Source: Thermoflavifilum aggregans (GTDB taxonomy: Bacteria; Bacteroidota; Bacteroidia; Chitinophagales; Chitinophagaceae). From it: DNA of 64,000 bases. How positions within the stretch are numbered: position 1 is the stretch's first letter; each line of letters starts with the position of its first letter. This document shows positions 7,873 to 17,881 of this stretch, piece after piece. A program made the position numbers and the translations under genes. The stretch spans positions 806,001 through 870,000 of the forward strand of contig NZ_PGFG01000001.1 of the NCBI RefSeq assembly GCF_002797735.1, given 5' to 3'. Under the pieces are notes generated by a model. It searched no databases. It was not told where the DNA came from and worked only from the letters and a program-made list of their open reading frames with translations.

Positions 7873-8268
7873 ATGACTATTTTCTCAAGGATTATCAAAG
7901 GAGAAATTCCCTGTTACAAGATTGCAGAAAACGATTTGTTTTTTGCCTTTCTCGACATTCATCCACTGGTTAAAGGGCATACCCTGGTGATTCCCAAACG
8001 GGAGGTGGATTATTTTCTGGATATGAATGATGAAGAGCTGAGCCAGATATTATTATTTGCAAAGCCCATTGCAAGGGCCATTCGGCAGGTAGTGCCCTGT
8101 GAAAGAATCGGGATGAGTGTGGTTGGTCTGGAAGTGCCTCATGCCCACCTGCATCTGGTGCCTATCCGTACGATTGATGATTTAAATTTTACACGCCCCA
8201 AGTTGCAGCTGAGTGATGAAGAAATGAAACAGATTCAGCAACAGATCATTGCCCACCTTTCTTTTTAA
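7873..8268 (+). CDS. HIT family nucleotide hydrolase
   Basis: A 131-residue histidine-triad protein of the HINT/Fhit superfamily, which hydrolyse or transfer nucleoside phosphoramidates or dinucleotides. It starts MTIFSRIIKGEIPCYKI and carries the triad HAHLHLVPI with H90, H92 and H94. A longer frame from 7798 reads through the greA terminator and is rejected. Its substrate is unknown. Its 3' end overlaps the convergent response regulator gene by 23 bases. Confidence 0.93.
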   Translation: MTIFSRIIKGEIPCYKIAENDLFFAFLDIHPLVKGHTLVIPKREVDYFLDMNDEELSQILLFAKPIARAIRQVVPCERIGMSVVGLEVPHAHLHLVPIRTIDDLNFTRPKLQLSDEEMKQIQQQIIAHLSF

Positions 8269-8992
8269 CTGCTGCTGGCTTTGCTTCCATACCCGAGGTT
8301 TCGGGAGGCATAAATTTAAAGCCCACCCCGTGAATAGTTTCCAATCGGATGCGAGGATCATGCCTGAAATGCTTGCGCAGCTTTGTGATGAACACATCCA
8401 TGCTTCTTCCCAGGAAATAATCATCTTTCCCCCACACATGTACCAGAATTTCTTCTCTTTTCAGGGTTTTGTAAGGGTTTTCGCAGAGAAACTTCAGCAG
8501 ATCTGCTTCTTTCTGCGTTAAGGTTTGAAAATAATTGTCGGGGCCGCTGATATACAGCTCCGGATAGTTGAACAAAAGATTGCCGATCTGATATTGTTTG
8601 TTTTTATCCGCATTCAGAGCCTGTGTGCGGCGCAGGAACACTTCAATGCGCAACAGGAGCTCCTGCATGCTGAAAGGCTTGGTCACATAATCGTCGGCTC
8701 CCAGTTTAAATCCCGTGATTTTATCTTCTTCCAGGGTACGGGCCGTGAGGAAAAGCAATGGCACTTTTTCGTTTTTGCTGCGGATAAGCCGGGCTAAAGA
8801 AAATCCATCTTTTTTGGGCATCATGATATCCAGCAGGATCAAATCAAAATTTTTCTTCTGAAAATATTGCCAGCCGCTTTCACCATCGGTGCAATGGACG
8901 ACATCATAGCCCGCTTCGGTGAGATTATCCTTGATCACGAAGCCAAGGTTTACATCATCTTCTATCAGCAGAATGCGTGCTTTGTTTTCCAT
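8246..8992 (-). CDS. OmpR/PhoB-family response regulator (RprY-like)
   Basis: A 248-residue regulator with a receiver domain (acidic residues E11-D13, phosphoacceptor D55 in LILLDIMMPKKDG, conserved KPF lysine) and a C-terminal winged helix with GRSMDVFITKLRKHF. The layout resembles RprY of Bacteroides. ATG 8992 is five bases after the stop of the histidine kinase gene, so the two are translationally close and almost certainly partners. A TTG start at 9013 would overlap the kinase and is less likely. Targets cannot be told from sequence. Confidence 0.93.
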   Translation of the reverse strand: MENKARILLIEDDVNLGFVIKDNLTEAGYDVVHCTDGESGWQYFQKKNFDLILLDIMMPKKDGFSLARLIRSKNEKVPLLFLTARTLEEDKITGFKLGADDYVTKPFSMQELLLRIEVFLRRTQALNADKNKQYQIGNLLFNYPELYISGPDNYFQTLTQKEADLLKFLCENPYKTLKREEILVHVWGKDDYFLGRSMDVFITKLRKHFRHDPRIRLETIHGVGFKFMPPETSGMEAKPAAVKKKGGQ

Positions 8993-8997
8993 ATTTT

Positions 8998-10269
8998 TCA
9001 GGATATTTTGCAAATGGGAAATGATAAGGTAAAATTACTTCCTTTTCCGGGCTCACTTTCCACAGAAACCCGTCCTTTGAAAGCCCGCGTGTATAATTTA
9101 ACATAGTTTAATCCCAGTCCAAATCCCTTTACTTCATGCAAATTACCGGTGGGTACCCGGAAAAACTGGGAGAACAGCAATTTATGATACTGGCGGGGAA
9201 TGCCAATTCCATTATCCTGAACAGAAATGTAAATTTTTTGTGAATCATTCCAGGTATGCAGGGTAACAACTGGCACTGGTGAATATTTAATTGCATTGTC
9301 AATCAGGTTAAACAGGATATTGGTAAAATGCACCGCATCAGCCTCTACGCAGGTCTGGTCAGCCTGTAAATCTAGAACAAACCGACCTGATTTTTGCTGA
9401 ATTTTATATTCAAAATCCATCACACATCTTTGTATAATGGCATGCACATCCAGCTTTTCGATATGGAGGAGGGGATTGGCGCGTTCGATCTGTGCAATTT
9501 GCAAAACCCGTTCCACCTGTTGTTCCAGATGAGAGGATTCATGTTCAATGATACGGGTGTAATTCATCAAACGAGGATTCTGCTTTACTGGAGCAGCCTG
9601 TTTCAGCACTTCCGCCGAAAGCTGGATGGTAGAAATGGGTGTACGGAATTCATGGGTCATATTGTTGATAAAATCCTTTTGAATCTCGGAAAGCAGCTTC
9701 TGGCGCAGCAAAATGAGTAAAGTGATGGCAAATGCAATAATAACTATGATTAAGGCAAGTGTTGAAAAAATCCAGAAGTTCATTTCACTGATGATGTACT
9801 TTCTTCTGTTGGTAAACAGCACCGCGAGATAGTCTTCATCTTTTTTATCCAAAGGTGGAAAGGGCTGGATACGGGGATTATCGTCCGGATTGAAAGATTC
9901 AGTTTCCACGTGTTCAAACTTTCGGGTAGTAGCATTATAAATACCAAATTGATAGCTGGTAAACAAATCGTTTTCTTCCAGCGCTCTTTTCAGGTAATTT
10001 TCAATACTGTCTCCGTTGATGCGGTATTTGATATCAGCAATATAAAAGTTGGGTACCGGCTGTTCGACGGCTTCGATGAAAGGTGTGGAATCACGTTGCG
10101 AAAGCCTGATGCGCTGCACGACTTCATTCAGGGCACTGTGTACCTTGACATTGAACTCTTTTTCTTCGAGGGCATAAGTTTTCTGCAGCCAGTACACCTG
10201 GGCTGCCAGTACGCAGGTCATCAGCAGTGCTCCTACGACTACCAGTTTGCGTAATGTGGACGATTTCAT
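8998..10269 (-). CDS. membrane sensor histidine kinase (RprX-like)
   Basis: A 423-residue sensor kinase and partner of the regulator downstream. A first membrane helix spans about residues 7-28, a periplasmic sensor region of about 135 residues follows, and a second helix spans about 165-188. The H-box has H206 in MTHEFRTPISTIQ, followed by N-box NLIDNAIKYS, G1 DNGIGIP and G2 GFGLGL. There is no HAMP domain. The start at 10269 is chosen because the longer in-frame ATG at 10314 lies inside a TAnnTTTG promoter element. The sensor region has no motif I recognise. Confidence 0.92.
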   Translation of the reverse strand: MKSSTLRKLVVVGALLMTCVLAAQVYWLQKTYALEEKEFNVKVHSALNEVVQRIRLSQRDSTPFIEAVEQPVPNFYIADIKYRINGDSIENYLKRALEENDLFTSYQFGIYNATTRKFEHVETESFNPDDNPRIQPFPPLDKKDEDYLAVLFTNRRKYIISEMNFWIFSTLALIIVIIAFAITLLILLRQKLLSEIQKDFINNMTHEFRTPISTIQLSAEVLKQAAPVKQNPRLMNYTRIIEHESSHLEQQVERVLQIAQIERANPLLHIEKLDVHAIIQRCVMDFEYKIQQKSGRFVLDLQADQTCVEADAVHFTNILFNLIDNAIKYSPVPVVTLHTWNDSQKIYISVQDNGIGIPRQYHKLLFSQFFRVPTGNLHEVKGFGLGLNYVKLYTRAFKGRVSVESEPGKGSNFTLSFPICKIS

Positions 10270-10307
10270 GCGTGTAAAAGATGAAACAGCAGCGGAATAT
10301 GCTGATG

Positions 10308-10315
10308 CAAACATA
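10308..10315 (-). promoter_or_regulatory. -7 promoter element (TATGTTTG) before the sensor kinase gene
   Basis: An exact TAnnTTTG match on the minus strand, 38 bases before ATG 10269. It separates the two-component operon from ruvC upstream. Confidence 0.5.
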
Positions 10316-10370
10316 GGCAGAGAGTGTAATTGCTTGTAAGGGATAACGTTTTATGCCCGTTATTTTTCTT

Positions 10371-10931
10371 TCAGGGTATGATCCGATCCGGATGCTGTGC
10401 CAGAAACTCTTTCCAGGCCTTTTTCCCCGATGTGGATGCCGAAACCGGCTGTTGTAAGGCATAATAGTGGCACAGAGCCACAGCCAGGGCATCGGTTGCA
10501 TCGTAATATTCTGGTTCATGGGGCAATTGCAGCTGGTGGCGGAGCATCAGCCATACCTGTTGTTTGCCTGCGTTCCCATTGCCTGTAACGGCCTGTTTCA
10601 CCTTTTTAGGTGAATATTCAGTTACCTGCAATCCTGCACGCCTGGCACACACAATAGCCACACCCTGCGCCCTTCCCAGCTTGAGCATACTCTGGATGTT
10701 TTTTCCCTGAAACGGCGACTCGATAGCCAGAACACCCGGCGTGAAAGTTTCGATCAGCTGTGTAACTTTTTCATCAATCAGCTGCAGCCGTTCATAATGA
10801 TCTTTTTGCCGCGACAATTTCAGCACGCCCATATCAAGCACCTCTACCCGGGCTGAATGACAGCAGATCACACTGTAGCCCATGATTACCGTGCCGGGGT
10901 CAATGCCTAATATGGTGAGCTGTTTATGCAT
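10371..10931 (-). CDS. ruvC: Holliday junction resolvase RuvC
   Basis: RuvC cuts four-way junctions made by RecA and moved by RuvAB. The 186-residue protein shows the four catalytic acids of its RNase H-like fold: D11 (LGIDPGT), E71 (LAIESPF), D144 and D147 (YYDATDALAVALCHY). It continues slightly past the typical length with a short Lys-rich tail. It lies upstream of the two-component genes but has a separate promoter boundary; ruvB is 3 kb away and ruvA is not in the window. Confidence 0.95.
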   Translation of the reverse strand: MHKQLTILGIDPGTVIMGYSVICCHSARVEVLDMGVLKLSRQKDHYERLQLIDEKVTQLIETFTPGVLAIESPFQGKNIQSMLKLGRAQGVAIVCARRAGLQVTEYSPKKVKQAVTGNGNAGKQQVWLMLRHQLQLPHEPEYYDATDALAVALCHYYALQQPVSASTSGKKAWKEFLAQHPDRIIP

Positions 10932-11019
10932 GGATGTGTGGAAGTGGTATATGGATTTGTGATAGCATGATTGCTGTAAAATCCGGAGAATAAACTATGT
11001 TCGCCATGCTGAAATCTGT

Positions 11020-12003
11020 ATGCCAAACAAAAGTACCAAAATAATTCTCAATACGTTTATCAGTGTAGGGCTCTTTGTGGGGCTTTCATTTCTGATTTAT
11101 CGCCAGCTGCAGCATCAGCAAAACCTGTCGCTTGCCCTGGAGCAGATCAGGCAGGTAGGTTCAGGCCACAGATTGGTTATATTAATAGCTTTGCTGCTGC
11201 TGGTTGTACCCAACTGGCTGATAGAAGCACGGAAATGGCAGTTATTGCTGCATCAGTTTCAGCCCGTTTCACTTTTCAGCGCCCTGCAGTCGGTGCTGAT
11301 AGGTGTATCGCTGGGCATCAACACTCCCAACCGGATTGGGGAGTATGCTGGCAGGATTATGCTGGTAAAACCTGAGCATCGGCTGGAGGCTGCGAGTGTA
11401 ATGGTGTTGAGCAGCCTGAGTCAGCTGATGATCACCATGGGTTTTGGCCTCCTGGGGTTGGGTTATGAAGTTTGGGCGGGGAGCTTGCGTACAGTGACTC
11501 ATAATCGTTGGCTGCAAAGCCTGTGGGTACTCTTGTGTGGGGTATGCCTCGTGGTGGGTGTCCTTTATTTCAGAAAAGATCTGATGGTAGCTTTTTTTGC
11601 CTATTTCAGGCGATTTCGCTTTCTGATAAAGGTAGCACAGGCCATTCGCAGGGTTCCCGGTAACATTTTGCTGCAGCTGGTAGGGCTTTCAGCGATCCGT
11701 TATTTGATTTTCAGCACACAGTTTCTTGCCCTGTTGCGGCTATTGGGTGCATCCGTTCCATGGGTTGCCGGTTTCTTCAGCATCAGTCTGATTTATGTAA
11801 TCATGGCTTTTCTACCCACAATGGCACTTGCTGAGATTGGTATCAGAGGTGAATTAAACATCTATTTTTTAAGTCCCTATACTTTGAATACCCTAGCTAT
11901 TGTGAGTGCAGCGGTTGTGATCTGGCTGATTAATCTGATATTGCCTGCTATTGTGGGCAGTATGTTGTGGTTAAAAGTGAAAATGATTCGCAGAAAAACA
12001 TAA
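11020..12003 (+). CDS. flippase-like integral membrane protein (LPG synthase TM-domain family)
   Basis: A 327-residue protein with about eight membrane helices, matching the lysylphosphatidylglycerol synthase transmembrane / UPF0104 family. Visible family features are the segment LIGVSLGINTPNRIGEYAGR near residue 93 and a conserved SLIYVIMAFLPTMALAEIGIRG segment near residue 250. No aminoacyl-transferase domain is attached, so it is not a full MprF. Members are thought to move lipids or polyprenol-linked molecules, but the function here is unknown. It is divergent from ruvC. Confidence 0.82.
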   Translation: MPNKSTKIILNTFISVGLFVGLSFLIYRQLQHQQNLSLALEQIRQVGSGHRLVILIALLLLVVPNWLIEARKWQLLLHQFQPVSLFSALQSVLIGVSLGINTPNRIGEYAGRIMLVKPEHRLEAASVMVLSSLSQLMITMGFGLLGLGYEVWAGSLRTVTHNRWLQSLWVLLCGVCLVVGVLYFRKDLMVAFFAYFRRFRFLIKVAQAIRRVPGNILLQLVGLSAIRYLIFSTQFLALLRLLGASVPWVAGFFSISLIYVIMAFLPTMALAEIGIRGELNIYFLSPYTLNTLAIVSAAVVIWLINLILPAIVGSMLWLKVKMIRRKT

Positions 12004-12155
12004 AACTGCGTTAAGAGAACGTGAAATTTGGGTGAAGATTGGCGGATATTTTCAAAAACAAACAATTGTGCATTTAAATTGTAATGGCTTAATTGTCATT
12101 TTTATGTGTAAAGGAAATCAGTAGGAATGAGCGGAAAAGCATTAAACATGAATTT

Positions 12156-12971
12156 ATGTATGGATCAGGTTTACGTTTTTTGATACGCAACTTTTGCATC
12201 GGCAGTACATGCCTGATATTTCAACTCTCTGCATTTGCACAGGGCTTTTGCAATATTGATAATACCAGCTTTATGGCAGGTGAGAAAATTACCTATGAAG
12301 TGTTTTACACGCTTGCGGGAATCTATGTAGGAGCAGGAGAGGTTAGTTTCACCGTATCGCTGGAAAAATTCAAAGGCAGGCCTGTGTATCATGTTGTAGG
12401 TGATGGCAAAACATATCGGTCTTACGATTGGTTTTACAAAGTAAGAGATCGGTATGAAAGTTATATTGACACGGCCACTTTATTGCCCTTGAAATTTATT
12501 AGAAACATTCATGAAGGAGGCTACAAGAAATATGAACTCGTGAATTTTGATCAGCAGGAACATACCGCTACTACCCTGAAGGGTGTGTATAATGTGCCCA
12601 ACTGCATCCAGGACGTATTGAGTGCAGTATATTTTGCACGCAATCTGAACTATGATCAGTACCATCCGGGAGACAGAATTTATTTTGACATGTTTCTGGA
12701 TAATAAAGTGTACAACATCTATATTCGCTATCTGGGTAAAGAAAAAGTGCAAACGCGTTTTGGTGAATTCAATGCAATTAAAATCAAACCCTTGCTGATA
12801 GAAGGTACCATTTTCAAAGGCGGAGAAGGCATGGTGGTGTGGGTAAGCGATGATCCCAATCATATTCCGGTACGTATTGAAAGTCCGATTATTGTAGGAA
12901 GCATCAAGGCTGATATGATTGAATACCAGGGTATTCGTTATCCCTTTACTTCACTGATCAAAGCCAATTGA
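12156..12971 (+). CDS. DUF3108 domain protein, exported
   Basis: A 271-residue protein with a signal peptide over about residues 1-30 (ending LSAFAQG), then a DUF3108-type beta-rich domain beginning FMAGEKITYEVFYTLAGIYVG. The start ATG 12156 gives a clean signal peptide; an upstream TTG frame at 12093 would add 21 charged residues. The product is probably periplasmic or outer-membrane associated. Function is unknown. Fifty bases separate its stop from the regulator gene that follows. Confidence 0.8.
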   Translation: MYGSGLRFLIRNFCIGSTCLIFQLSAFAQGFCNIDNTSFMAGEKITYEVFYTLAGIYVGAGEVSFTVSLEKFKGRPVYHVVGDGKTYRSYDWFYKVRDRYESYIDTATLLPLKFIRNIHEGGYKKYELVNFDQQEHTATTLKGVYNVPNCIQDVLSAVYFARNLNYDQYHPGDRIYFDMFLDNKVYNIYIRYLGKEKVQTRFGEFNAIKIKPLLIEGTIFKGGEGMVVWVSDDPNHIPVRIESPIIVGSIKADMIEYQGIRYPFTSLIKAN

Positions 12972-13021
12972 AGATTTCATTAAAAAGTTTGTATATTGGT
13001 AAAAACTCAAAACCTGCAGAT

Positions 13022-13738
13022 ATGGAAGAGCGTAAACCCAAAATCCTCCTGGCTGAGGATGATTCCAATCTGGGCATGCTGTTGAAGAATTATCTGGAAT
13101 TAAATGATTTTCAGGTAGAGCTCGCACGGGATGGTATTCTGGCACTGGCGGCATTCAGGCGCGAAAAATTTGATCTGTGCCTGATTGACATTATGATGCC
13201 GAACATGGATGGATTTACCCTTGCCGAAGAAATCCGAGATGTGGATCCGGATATTCCGCTTTTTTTCATCTCGGCCAAAAACATGAAGGAAGATATCATC
13301 AAAGGCTATAAGCTGGGTGCCGATGATTACATCACCAAGCCTTTTGATAGTGAAGTTTTGTTGATGAAAATCCGCGCTATACTGAAGCGGAACCAGGAGC
13401 TGAACAACAAGGAGAGCGAGCCCGTTGAATTTGATATTGGCAGTTTTCATTTCAATGCCAGGCTGCGTACCCTGGAGCGTGGAGAACAATCACATACCCT
13501 TTCACCCAAGGAAAATGAGCTGCTGAAAATGTTGTGTGAGCACATGAATGATCTGTTGCCCAGGGAGATTGCGTTGAAAAAAATCTGGGGCAGCGATACC
13601 TATTTCAATGGGCGCAGCATGGATGTGTATATTGCCAAGCTCCGGAAATATCTGCGGGAAGATCCCAATGTGGAGATTGTGAATATCCACGGCAATGGCT
13701 TCAGGCTTGTGGTACGCACACCGAAAAATGTATCTTAA
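13022..13738 (+). CDS. orphan OmpR/PhoB-family response regulator
   Basis: A 238-residue regulator with receiver (E12-D14 acidic pocket, phosphoacceptor D56 in [16 protein letters not shown] lysine) and winged-helix output ([15 protein letters not shown]). It closely resembles the RprY-like regulator at 8246-8992, suggesting the two are paralogues. No histidine kinase is adjacent, so its sensor is elsewhere or it uses the other kinase. ATG 13022 begins just before the receiver; an in-frame TTG at 12968 overlaps the DUF3108 stop. The last four bases are shared with the ruvB stop on the other strand. Confidence 0.92.
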   Translation: MEERKPKILLAEDDSNLGMLLKNYLELNDFQVELARDGILALAAFRREKFDLCLIDIMMPNMDGFTLAEEIRDVDPDIPLFFISAKNMKEDIIKGYKLGADDYITKPFDSEVLLMKIRAILKRNQELNNKESEPVEFDIGSFHFNARLRTLERGEQSHTLSPKENELLKMLCEHMNDLLPREIALKKIWGSDTYFNGRSMDVYIAKLRKYLREDPNVEIVNIHGNGFRLVVRTPKNVS

Positions 13739-14787
13739 TCCGGATCGTCGAGGGGAATATTGAGCTGGAGAGTTTTTCCATCATCCCTTCGCTTTCTGCC
13801 CAGATGCCGGTAAGCTTTATCGGTTGCCTCACGTCCGCGAGGGGTGCGATGTATAAATCCTTCCTGGATCAAAAAGGGTTCATACACTTCTTCAATTGTG
13901 CCAGGTTCCTCGCCAACGGCGGTAGCGATGGTGTTGATACCTACGGGACCACCTTTGAACTTGTCTATGATGGTGGTAAGGATGCGGTTATCCATTTCAT
14001 CGAGCCCGTATTCATCCACCTGCAGGGCTTCCAGGCCTTTGCGTACTATGGCTTCGTCAATACATCCGTTGCCGATGACCTGGGCGAAATCACGCATCCG
14101 GCGCAGCAGGGCATTGGCAATACGCGGTGTGCCTCGGCTGCGGCGGGCCAGTTCCGCGGCAGCTTCGGGGGTGATAGGTACCTGCAAAAGTTTTGCAGAA
14201 CGGATGATAATCTGTTGCAAAATATCTGATGTGTAGTAGGAGAGCCTGAAACGCATGCCAAAGCGAGATAACAGGGGGGCGGTGAGCAATCCGGAGCGGG
14301 TAGTGGCTCCGATCAGGGTGAAAGGCTGCAAGCTGAGCTGGATGGATCGGGCATGCGGGCCAGAATCAATCAGGATATCAATCCGGTAATCTTCCATGGC
14401 GGAATACAAATATTCTTCCACCACATTGCTCAGCCGGTGAATTTCATCAATAAACAGGATATCGCCCGGTTCCAGGCTAGTAAGCAATCCGGCCAGATCG
14501 GCTGGTTTTTCAATAACCGGACCTGAAGTTTCCCGGATTTTCACTCCCATCTCCCTGGCTACGATGCGGGAAAGCGTGGTTTTACCCAGGCCTGGTGGAC
14601 CGTGAAACAAAATGTGATCCAATGCTTCGCCTCGCATTTTGGCTGCCTGAATGAAAATACGCAGGTTATCTGCAATAGCAGGCTGACCCAGAAATTCATC
14701 CATCGCCTGAGGCCTGACGTGATTTTCAAATTCACGATCGGCCGTGTTAAGCAGACGAAAATCAGTTCCGGGCGGGAATTCATCCAT
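13735..14787 (-). CDS. ruvB: Holliday junction branch migration helicase RuvB
   Basis: RuvB is the AAA+ motor that drives branch migration with RuvA. The 350-residue protein has Walker A GPPGLGKT at residues 63-70, Walker B ILFIDEIH, sensor 1 and the arginine-finger region ([20 protein letters not shown]), and the C-terminal winged helix ending [17 protein letters not shown]. Length is typical. The ATG is only four bases after a TATTTTTG promoter element, so the transcript may be leaderless. It is convergent with the orphan regulator, sharing a TTAA double stop. Confidence 0.97.
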   Translation of the reverse strand: MDEFPPGTDFRLLNTADREFENHVRPQAMDEFLGQPAIADNLRIFIQAAKMRGEALDHILFHGPPGLGKTTLSRIVAREMGVKIRETSGPVIEKPADLAGLLTSLEPGDILFIDEIHRLSNVVEEYLYSAMEDYRIDILIDSGPHARSIQLSLQPFTLIGATTRSGLLTAPLLSRFGMRFRLSYYTSDILQQIIIRSAKLLQVPITPEAAAELARRSRGTPRIANALLRRMRDFAQVIGNGCIDEAIVRKGLEALQVDEYGLDEMDNRILTTIIDKFKGGPVGINTIATAVGEEPGTIEEVYEPFLIQEGFIHRTPRGREATDKAYRHLGRKRRDDGKTLQLNIPLDDPD

Positions 14788-14791
14788 ATCA

Positions 14792-14799
14792 CAAAAATA
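14792..14799 (-). promoter_or_regulatory. -7 promoter element (TATTTTTG) before ruvB
   Basis: An exact TAnnTTTG match ending four bases before the ruvB ATG. It is the closest promoter-to-start spacing among the exact matches in the window. Confidence 0.55.
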
Positions 14800-14822
14800 C
14801 AGATTCTGACCGGCCTTGCAGA

Positions 14823-17705
14823 TCAGGCTACCACATTTATCATTCTGCCTTTTACCACGATAACTTTTTTCACGGCTTTTCCTTCAATCCATTTCTGCAC
14901 GATAGGGTGCTGCAGCACTTCCTGACGGATGACATCTTCCGATGCATCGGCTGGGAACTGAAGCTGGGTGCGGGTTTTCCCGTTGATGGCTATCGGATAG
15001 TTGAGCATCGTGTCAACGAGGAATTTTTCTTCGTAAGCCGGTAGCGGTGCGGCCGTAACGGAATCGCTATGTCCCAGCTGATGCCAGAGCTCTTCGCTGA
15101 TATGCGGTGCATAGGGGCACAGCAAAATCAGCAGTGGCTCCAGTATGGCGCGTACATGGCAATTGAGATCGGTGAGCGTATTCACACAAATCATGAACTG
15201 GCTGACAGCCGTATTGAAAGAAAAACGCTCGGTATCTTCCGTTACTTTTTTGATCGTTCTGTGCAGTACACGCAGCTCTTCGGCTGTGGGTTCCCGGTCT
15301 TCAATCAGCCAGTTGCCTTTTTCGTCAAAAAACAGGCGCCAGAGTTTTTTCAGAAACCGATGCACGCCCTCAATACCCTGGGTATCCCAAGGTTTGCTTT
15401 GCTCGATGGGGCCGAGAAACATTTCATACATCCGGAATGTATCGGCACCATATTGTTCTACCACTTCATCCGGATTAACCGTGTTGTATTTGGATTTGGA
15501 CATTTTTTCCACCTCAGATCCGCAGGTATAGTTCTGGGCCTGGAATGCTCCGGATTCAGGTACGTTAAGCCCATCTTCGCATAGCAGGATTGCTTTTGCA
15601 TATTCGGGTTTCCAATGGCGGAAACTGTCAATTTGCAAGGTTACACCGTTGACCAGGTGAATATCCACATGCAGAGGCGATAGTTTGAATGATTCAGGAA
15701 TGCTGATGTTGGGCAAGGCAGGCCGCAGGGCTTGTGTGAGTGCTTGTGCGGGGAGATTCCCCTGTTGCCATTTTTCGTAATAGCTAAGCGACAGAAAAAC
15801 GGGTTGCGATAAATGATTTTCCGTATCCAGGCGATACACAAAGCGGGAACTACCCTGGATCATGCCCTGGTTGATAAGTTTTTTGTAAGGTTCGTCGAAG
15901 GGAATATAGCCCCGGTCGTAGAGGAATTTCGTCCACATGCGGGAATACAGCAGGTGTCCCACGGCGTGTTCGGTGCCTCCTACATACACATCCACCTGTC
16001 CCCAGTATTGGCTGGCTTCGCGGCTGCAGAATTCCTGTGCATTGTGCGGGTCCATGTACCGCAGGAAATACCAAGATGAGCCGGCATAGCCGGGCATCGT
16101 ATTGGTTTCCAGTCCCCGAGATGTCCATTCAGGCAAGTTGGCCAGCGGACCCTGGCCTTCAGGGCCCGGGCGGTAGTTTTCCACATAGGGCAGTTCCAGG
16201 GGTAATGCAGATTCAGGCAACGGGCGGGCAATACCATTATCCCAAACGATGGGGAAAGGCTCGCCCCAATAGCGCTGGCGGCTGAATGCCGCATCGCGCA
16301 TCTTATAGTTTACCTTTCGTTTACCCAGCCCTTCTTCTTCCAGTTTCCGGATCACCACTTCAATAGCATCGCGCATGCGCATGCCATTCAGGAAATCACT
16401 GTTTTCCAGGATAGCATCTTTGGTGGGGTTAGCCTGCTCGCCGTCATAAGCAGCACCCAGGATGTTGGTGATAGGCAGCTGAAAATGTTTGGCAAAACGA
16501 TGGTCTCTTTCATCTCCGCAGGGAACAGCCATGATAGCTCCTGTACCATAGCCTGCCAAAACGTATTCTGAAACCCAGATGGGTAATGGTTTGCGTGAAA
16601 ACGGATGCAGGGCATAGCTACCGGTAAAGCAGCCGGTGATGCGCTTTTCAGCCATGCGTTCGCGTTCGTTGCGGCTGCGGGTATATTCCAGATAAGCCTG
16701 TACTTCAGCCTGATGCCCGGTGGTAGTAAGTGTTTCAACCAGTGGATGCTCGGGTGCCAGCACCAGAAAATCCACTCCAAAAATGGTATCCGGGCGAGTA
16801 GTAAACACTTCTATCTGGATATCTTTTCCCTGTACAGGAAACAAGATGTTGGCACCGTAGCTTTTACCGATCCAGTTGGTTTGCATTTCTTTCATGGCCT
16901 CGCTGAAGCCGATATGCTGAAGGCCTTCCAGCAGCCGGTCGGCATATTCTGTGATGCGCAGATACCATTGCCGCAGTCTTTTTTTGACAACCGGATAGCC
17001 TCCGCGCTCGCTGACGCCGTTCACAACCTCATCATTGGCCAGCACCGTACCCAAAGCTTCGCACCAGTTTACTTCACCCCAGCCACAATAAGCCAGCCGA
17101 TAATGCATCAGGATATCTTCCTTTTTCTTTTCGGAAAACTGCTTCCATTCATCGGCCGTGAAATGAACGGAAGGATCGCCTGGGCACTCGTGATGTATAT
17201 TACCCTCCCGCTCAAAAATGGCTATCAAGTTTTCAATGGGCTCGGCCTTTTGGGTTTGGCGGTTAAACCAGCTTTTAAACAGTTGGAGAAAGATCCACTG
17301 GGTCCAGCGATAATATTTCGGATCAGAGGTGTTGATTTCCCGGTTCCAGTCGTAACAAAAGCCAATTTGTTTAAGCTGGCGTTTGAAGGTCTCAATATTT
17401 TTCCGGGTTGTGATGGCCGGATGCTGGCCGGTTTCAATAGCATATTGTTCGGCCGGCAAACCAAAGGCATCCCAGCCCATGGGATGGAGTACATTGAAAC
17501 CCTGGAGGCGTTTGAAACGTGCGTAAATATCAGAAGCAATATAACCCAGGGGATGACCTACATGCAGGCCAGCCCCGCTGGGATAAGGAAACATATCCAG
17601 CACATAGTACTTGGGCCTGCGGGTATCGTTTTCCACACGATACGTTTGATGCGTTTCCCAATAGGCCTGCCATTTTTTTTCAATATCCCTGAATGCGTAC
17701 TCCAT
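14823..17705 (-). CDS. leuS: leucyl-tRNA synthetase
   Basis: A class I synthetase of 960 residues that charges tRNA-Leu and proofreads in a CP1 editing domain. The HIGH motif appears as HVGH at 48-51 and KMSKS at 734-738. Editing-domain sequence ([13 protein letters not shown]) is present, so editing should be active. An extra segment of roughly 100 residues before KMSKS explains the large size and is, as far as I know, usual in Bacteroidota LeuS. Its best promoter lies about 120 bases upstream, giving an unusually long leader for this window. Confidence 0.97.
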   Translation of the reverse strand: MEYAFRDIEKKWQAYWETHQTYRVENDTRRPKYYVLDMFPYPSGAGLHVGHPLGYIASDIYARFKRLQGFNVLHPMGWDAFGLPAEQYAIETGQHPAITTRKNIETFKRQLKQIGFCYDWNREINTSDPKYYRWTQWIFLQLFKSWFNRQTQKAEPIENLIAIFEREGNIHHECPGDPSVHFTADEWKQFSEKKKEDILMHYRLAYCGWGEVNWCEALGTVLANDEVVNGVSERGGYPVVKKRLRQWYLRITEYADRLLEGLQHIGFSEAMKEMQTNWIGKSYGANILFPVQGKDIQIEVFTTRPDTIFGVDFLVLAPEHPLVETLTTTGHQAEVQAYLEYTRSRNERERMAEKRITGCFTGSYALHPFSRKPLPIWVSEYVLAGYGTGAIMAVPCGDERDHRFAKHFQLPITNILGAAYDGEQANPTKDAILENSDFLNGMRMRDAIEVVIRKLEEEGLGKRKVNYKMRDAAFSRQRYWGEPFPIVWDNGIARPLPESALPLELPYVENYRPGPEGQGPLANLPEWTSRGLETNTMPGYAGSSWYFLRYMDPHNAQEFCSREASQYWGQVDVYVGGTEHAVGHLLYSRMWTKFLYDRGYIPFDEPYKKLINQGMIQGSSRFVYRLDTENHLSQPVFLSLSYYEKWQQGNLPAQALTQALRPALPNISIPESFKLSPLHVDIHLVNGVTLQIDSFRHWKPEYAKAILLCEDGLNVPESGAFQAQNYTCGSEVEKMSKSKYNTVNPDEVVEQYGADTFRMYEMFLGPIEQSKPWDTQGIEGVHRFLKKLWRLFFDEKGNWLIEDREPTAEELRVLHRTIKKVTEDTERFSFNTAVSQFMICVNTLTDLNCHVRAILEPLLILLCPYAPHISEELWHQLGHSDSVTAAPLPAYEEKFLVDTMLNYPIAINGKTRTQLQFPADASEDVIRQEVLQHPIVQKWIEGKAVKKVIVVKGRMINVVA

Positions 17706-17743
17706 AATAAACTGCGACTATGATATGATTGATTTGTTTGTGA

Positions 17744-17759
17744 TGTTTTTTAAAAAACA
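17744..17759. repeat. 16-bp perfect AT palindrome upstream of leuS
   Basis: Six T then six A residues flanked by TG and CA make a loopless 16-bp palindrome in the leuS leader, between its promoter-like element and start codon. It may be an operator, a weak hairpin, or chance in an AT-rich gap. Confidence 0.6.
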
Positions 17760-17825
17760 GCTGTCCATGTCTGGCGGGGGAAATAAATCACATGCCTCTC
17801 ATCCGCAAATTGTGATGATAACGGG

Positions 17826-17833
17826 CAAAGATA
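17826..17833 (-). promoter_or_regulatory. -7 promoter element (TATCTTTG) before leuS
   Basis: An exact TAnnTTTG match on the minus strand, 120 bases before the leuS ATG. No clear -33 element is seen. Confidence 0.45.
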
Positions 17834-17881
17834 AGCCAAACCCTGAATTTTTGTTATTTTCGCCGGCAAACCATTCGAAGC

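Noticed and set aside
10333-10370. Hairpin between ruvC and the sensor kinase gene
   Set aside because: Only six base pairs (ATAACG/CGTTAT) and its T-run points rightward, against both flanking leftward genes. Too weak to call a terminator.
14823-17705. T-box or other tRNA-sensing leader for leuS
   Set aside because: The leader has no T-box-like conserved sequence, specifier loop or antiterminator, and T-boxes are not expected in Bacteroidota.
16605-17723. A 372-residue open frame on the plus strand opposite leuS
   Set aside because: It lies entirely within the leuS gene on the other strand, shows no domain or signal, and leuS is certain. The frame is a shadow produced by codon bias.
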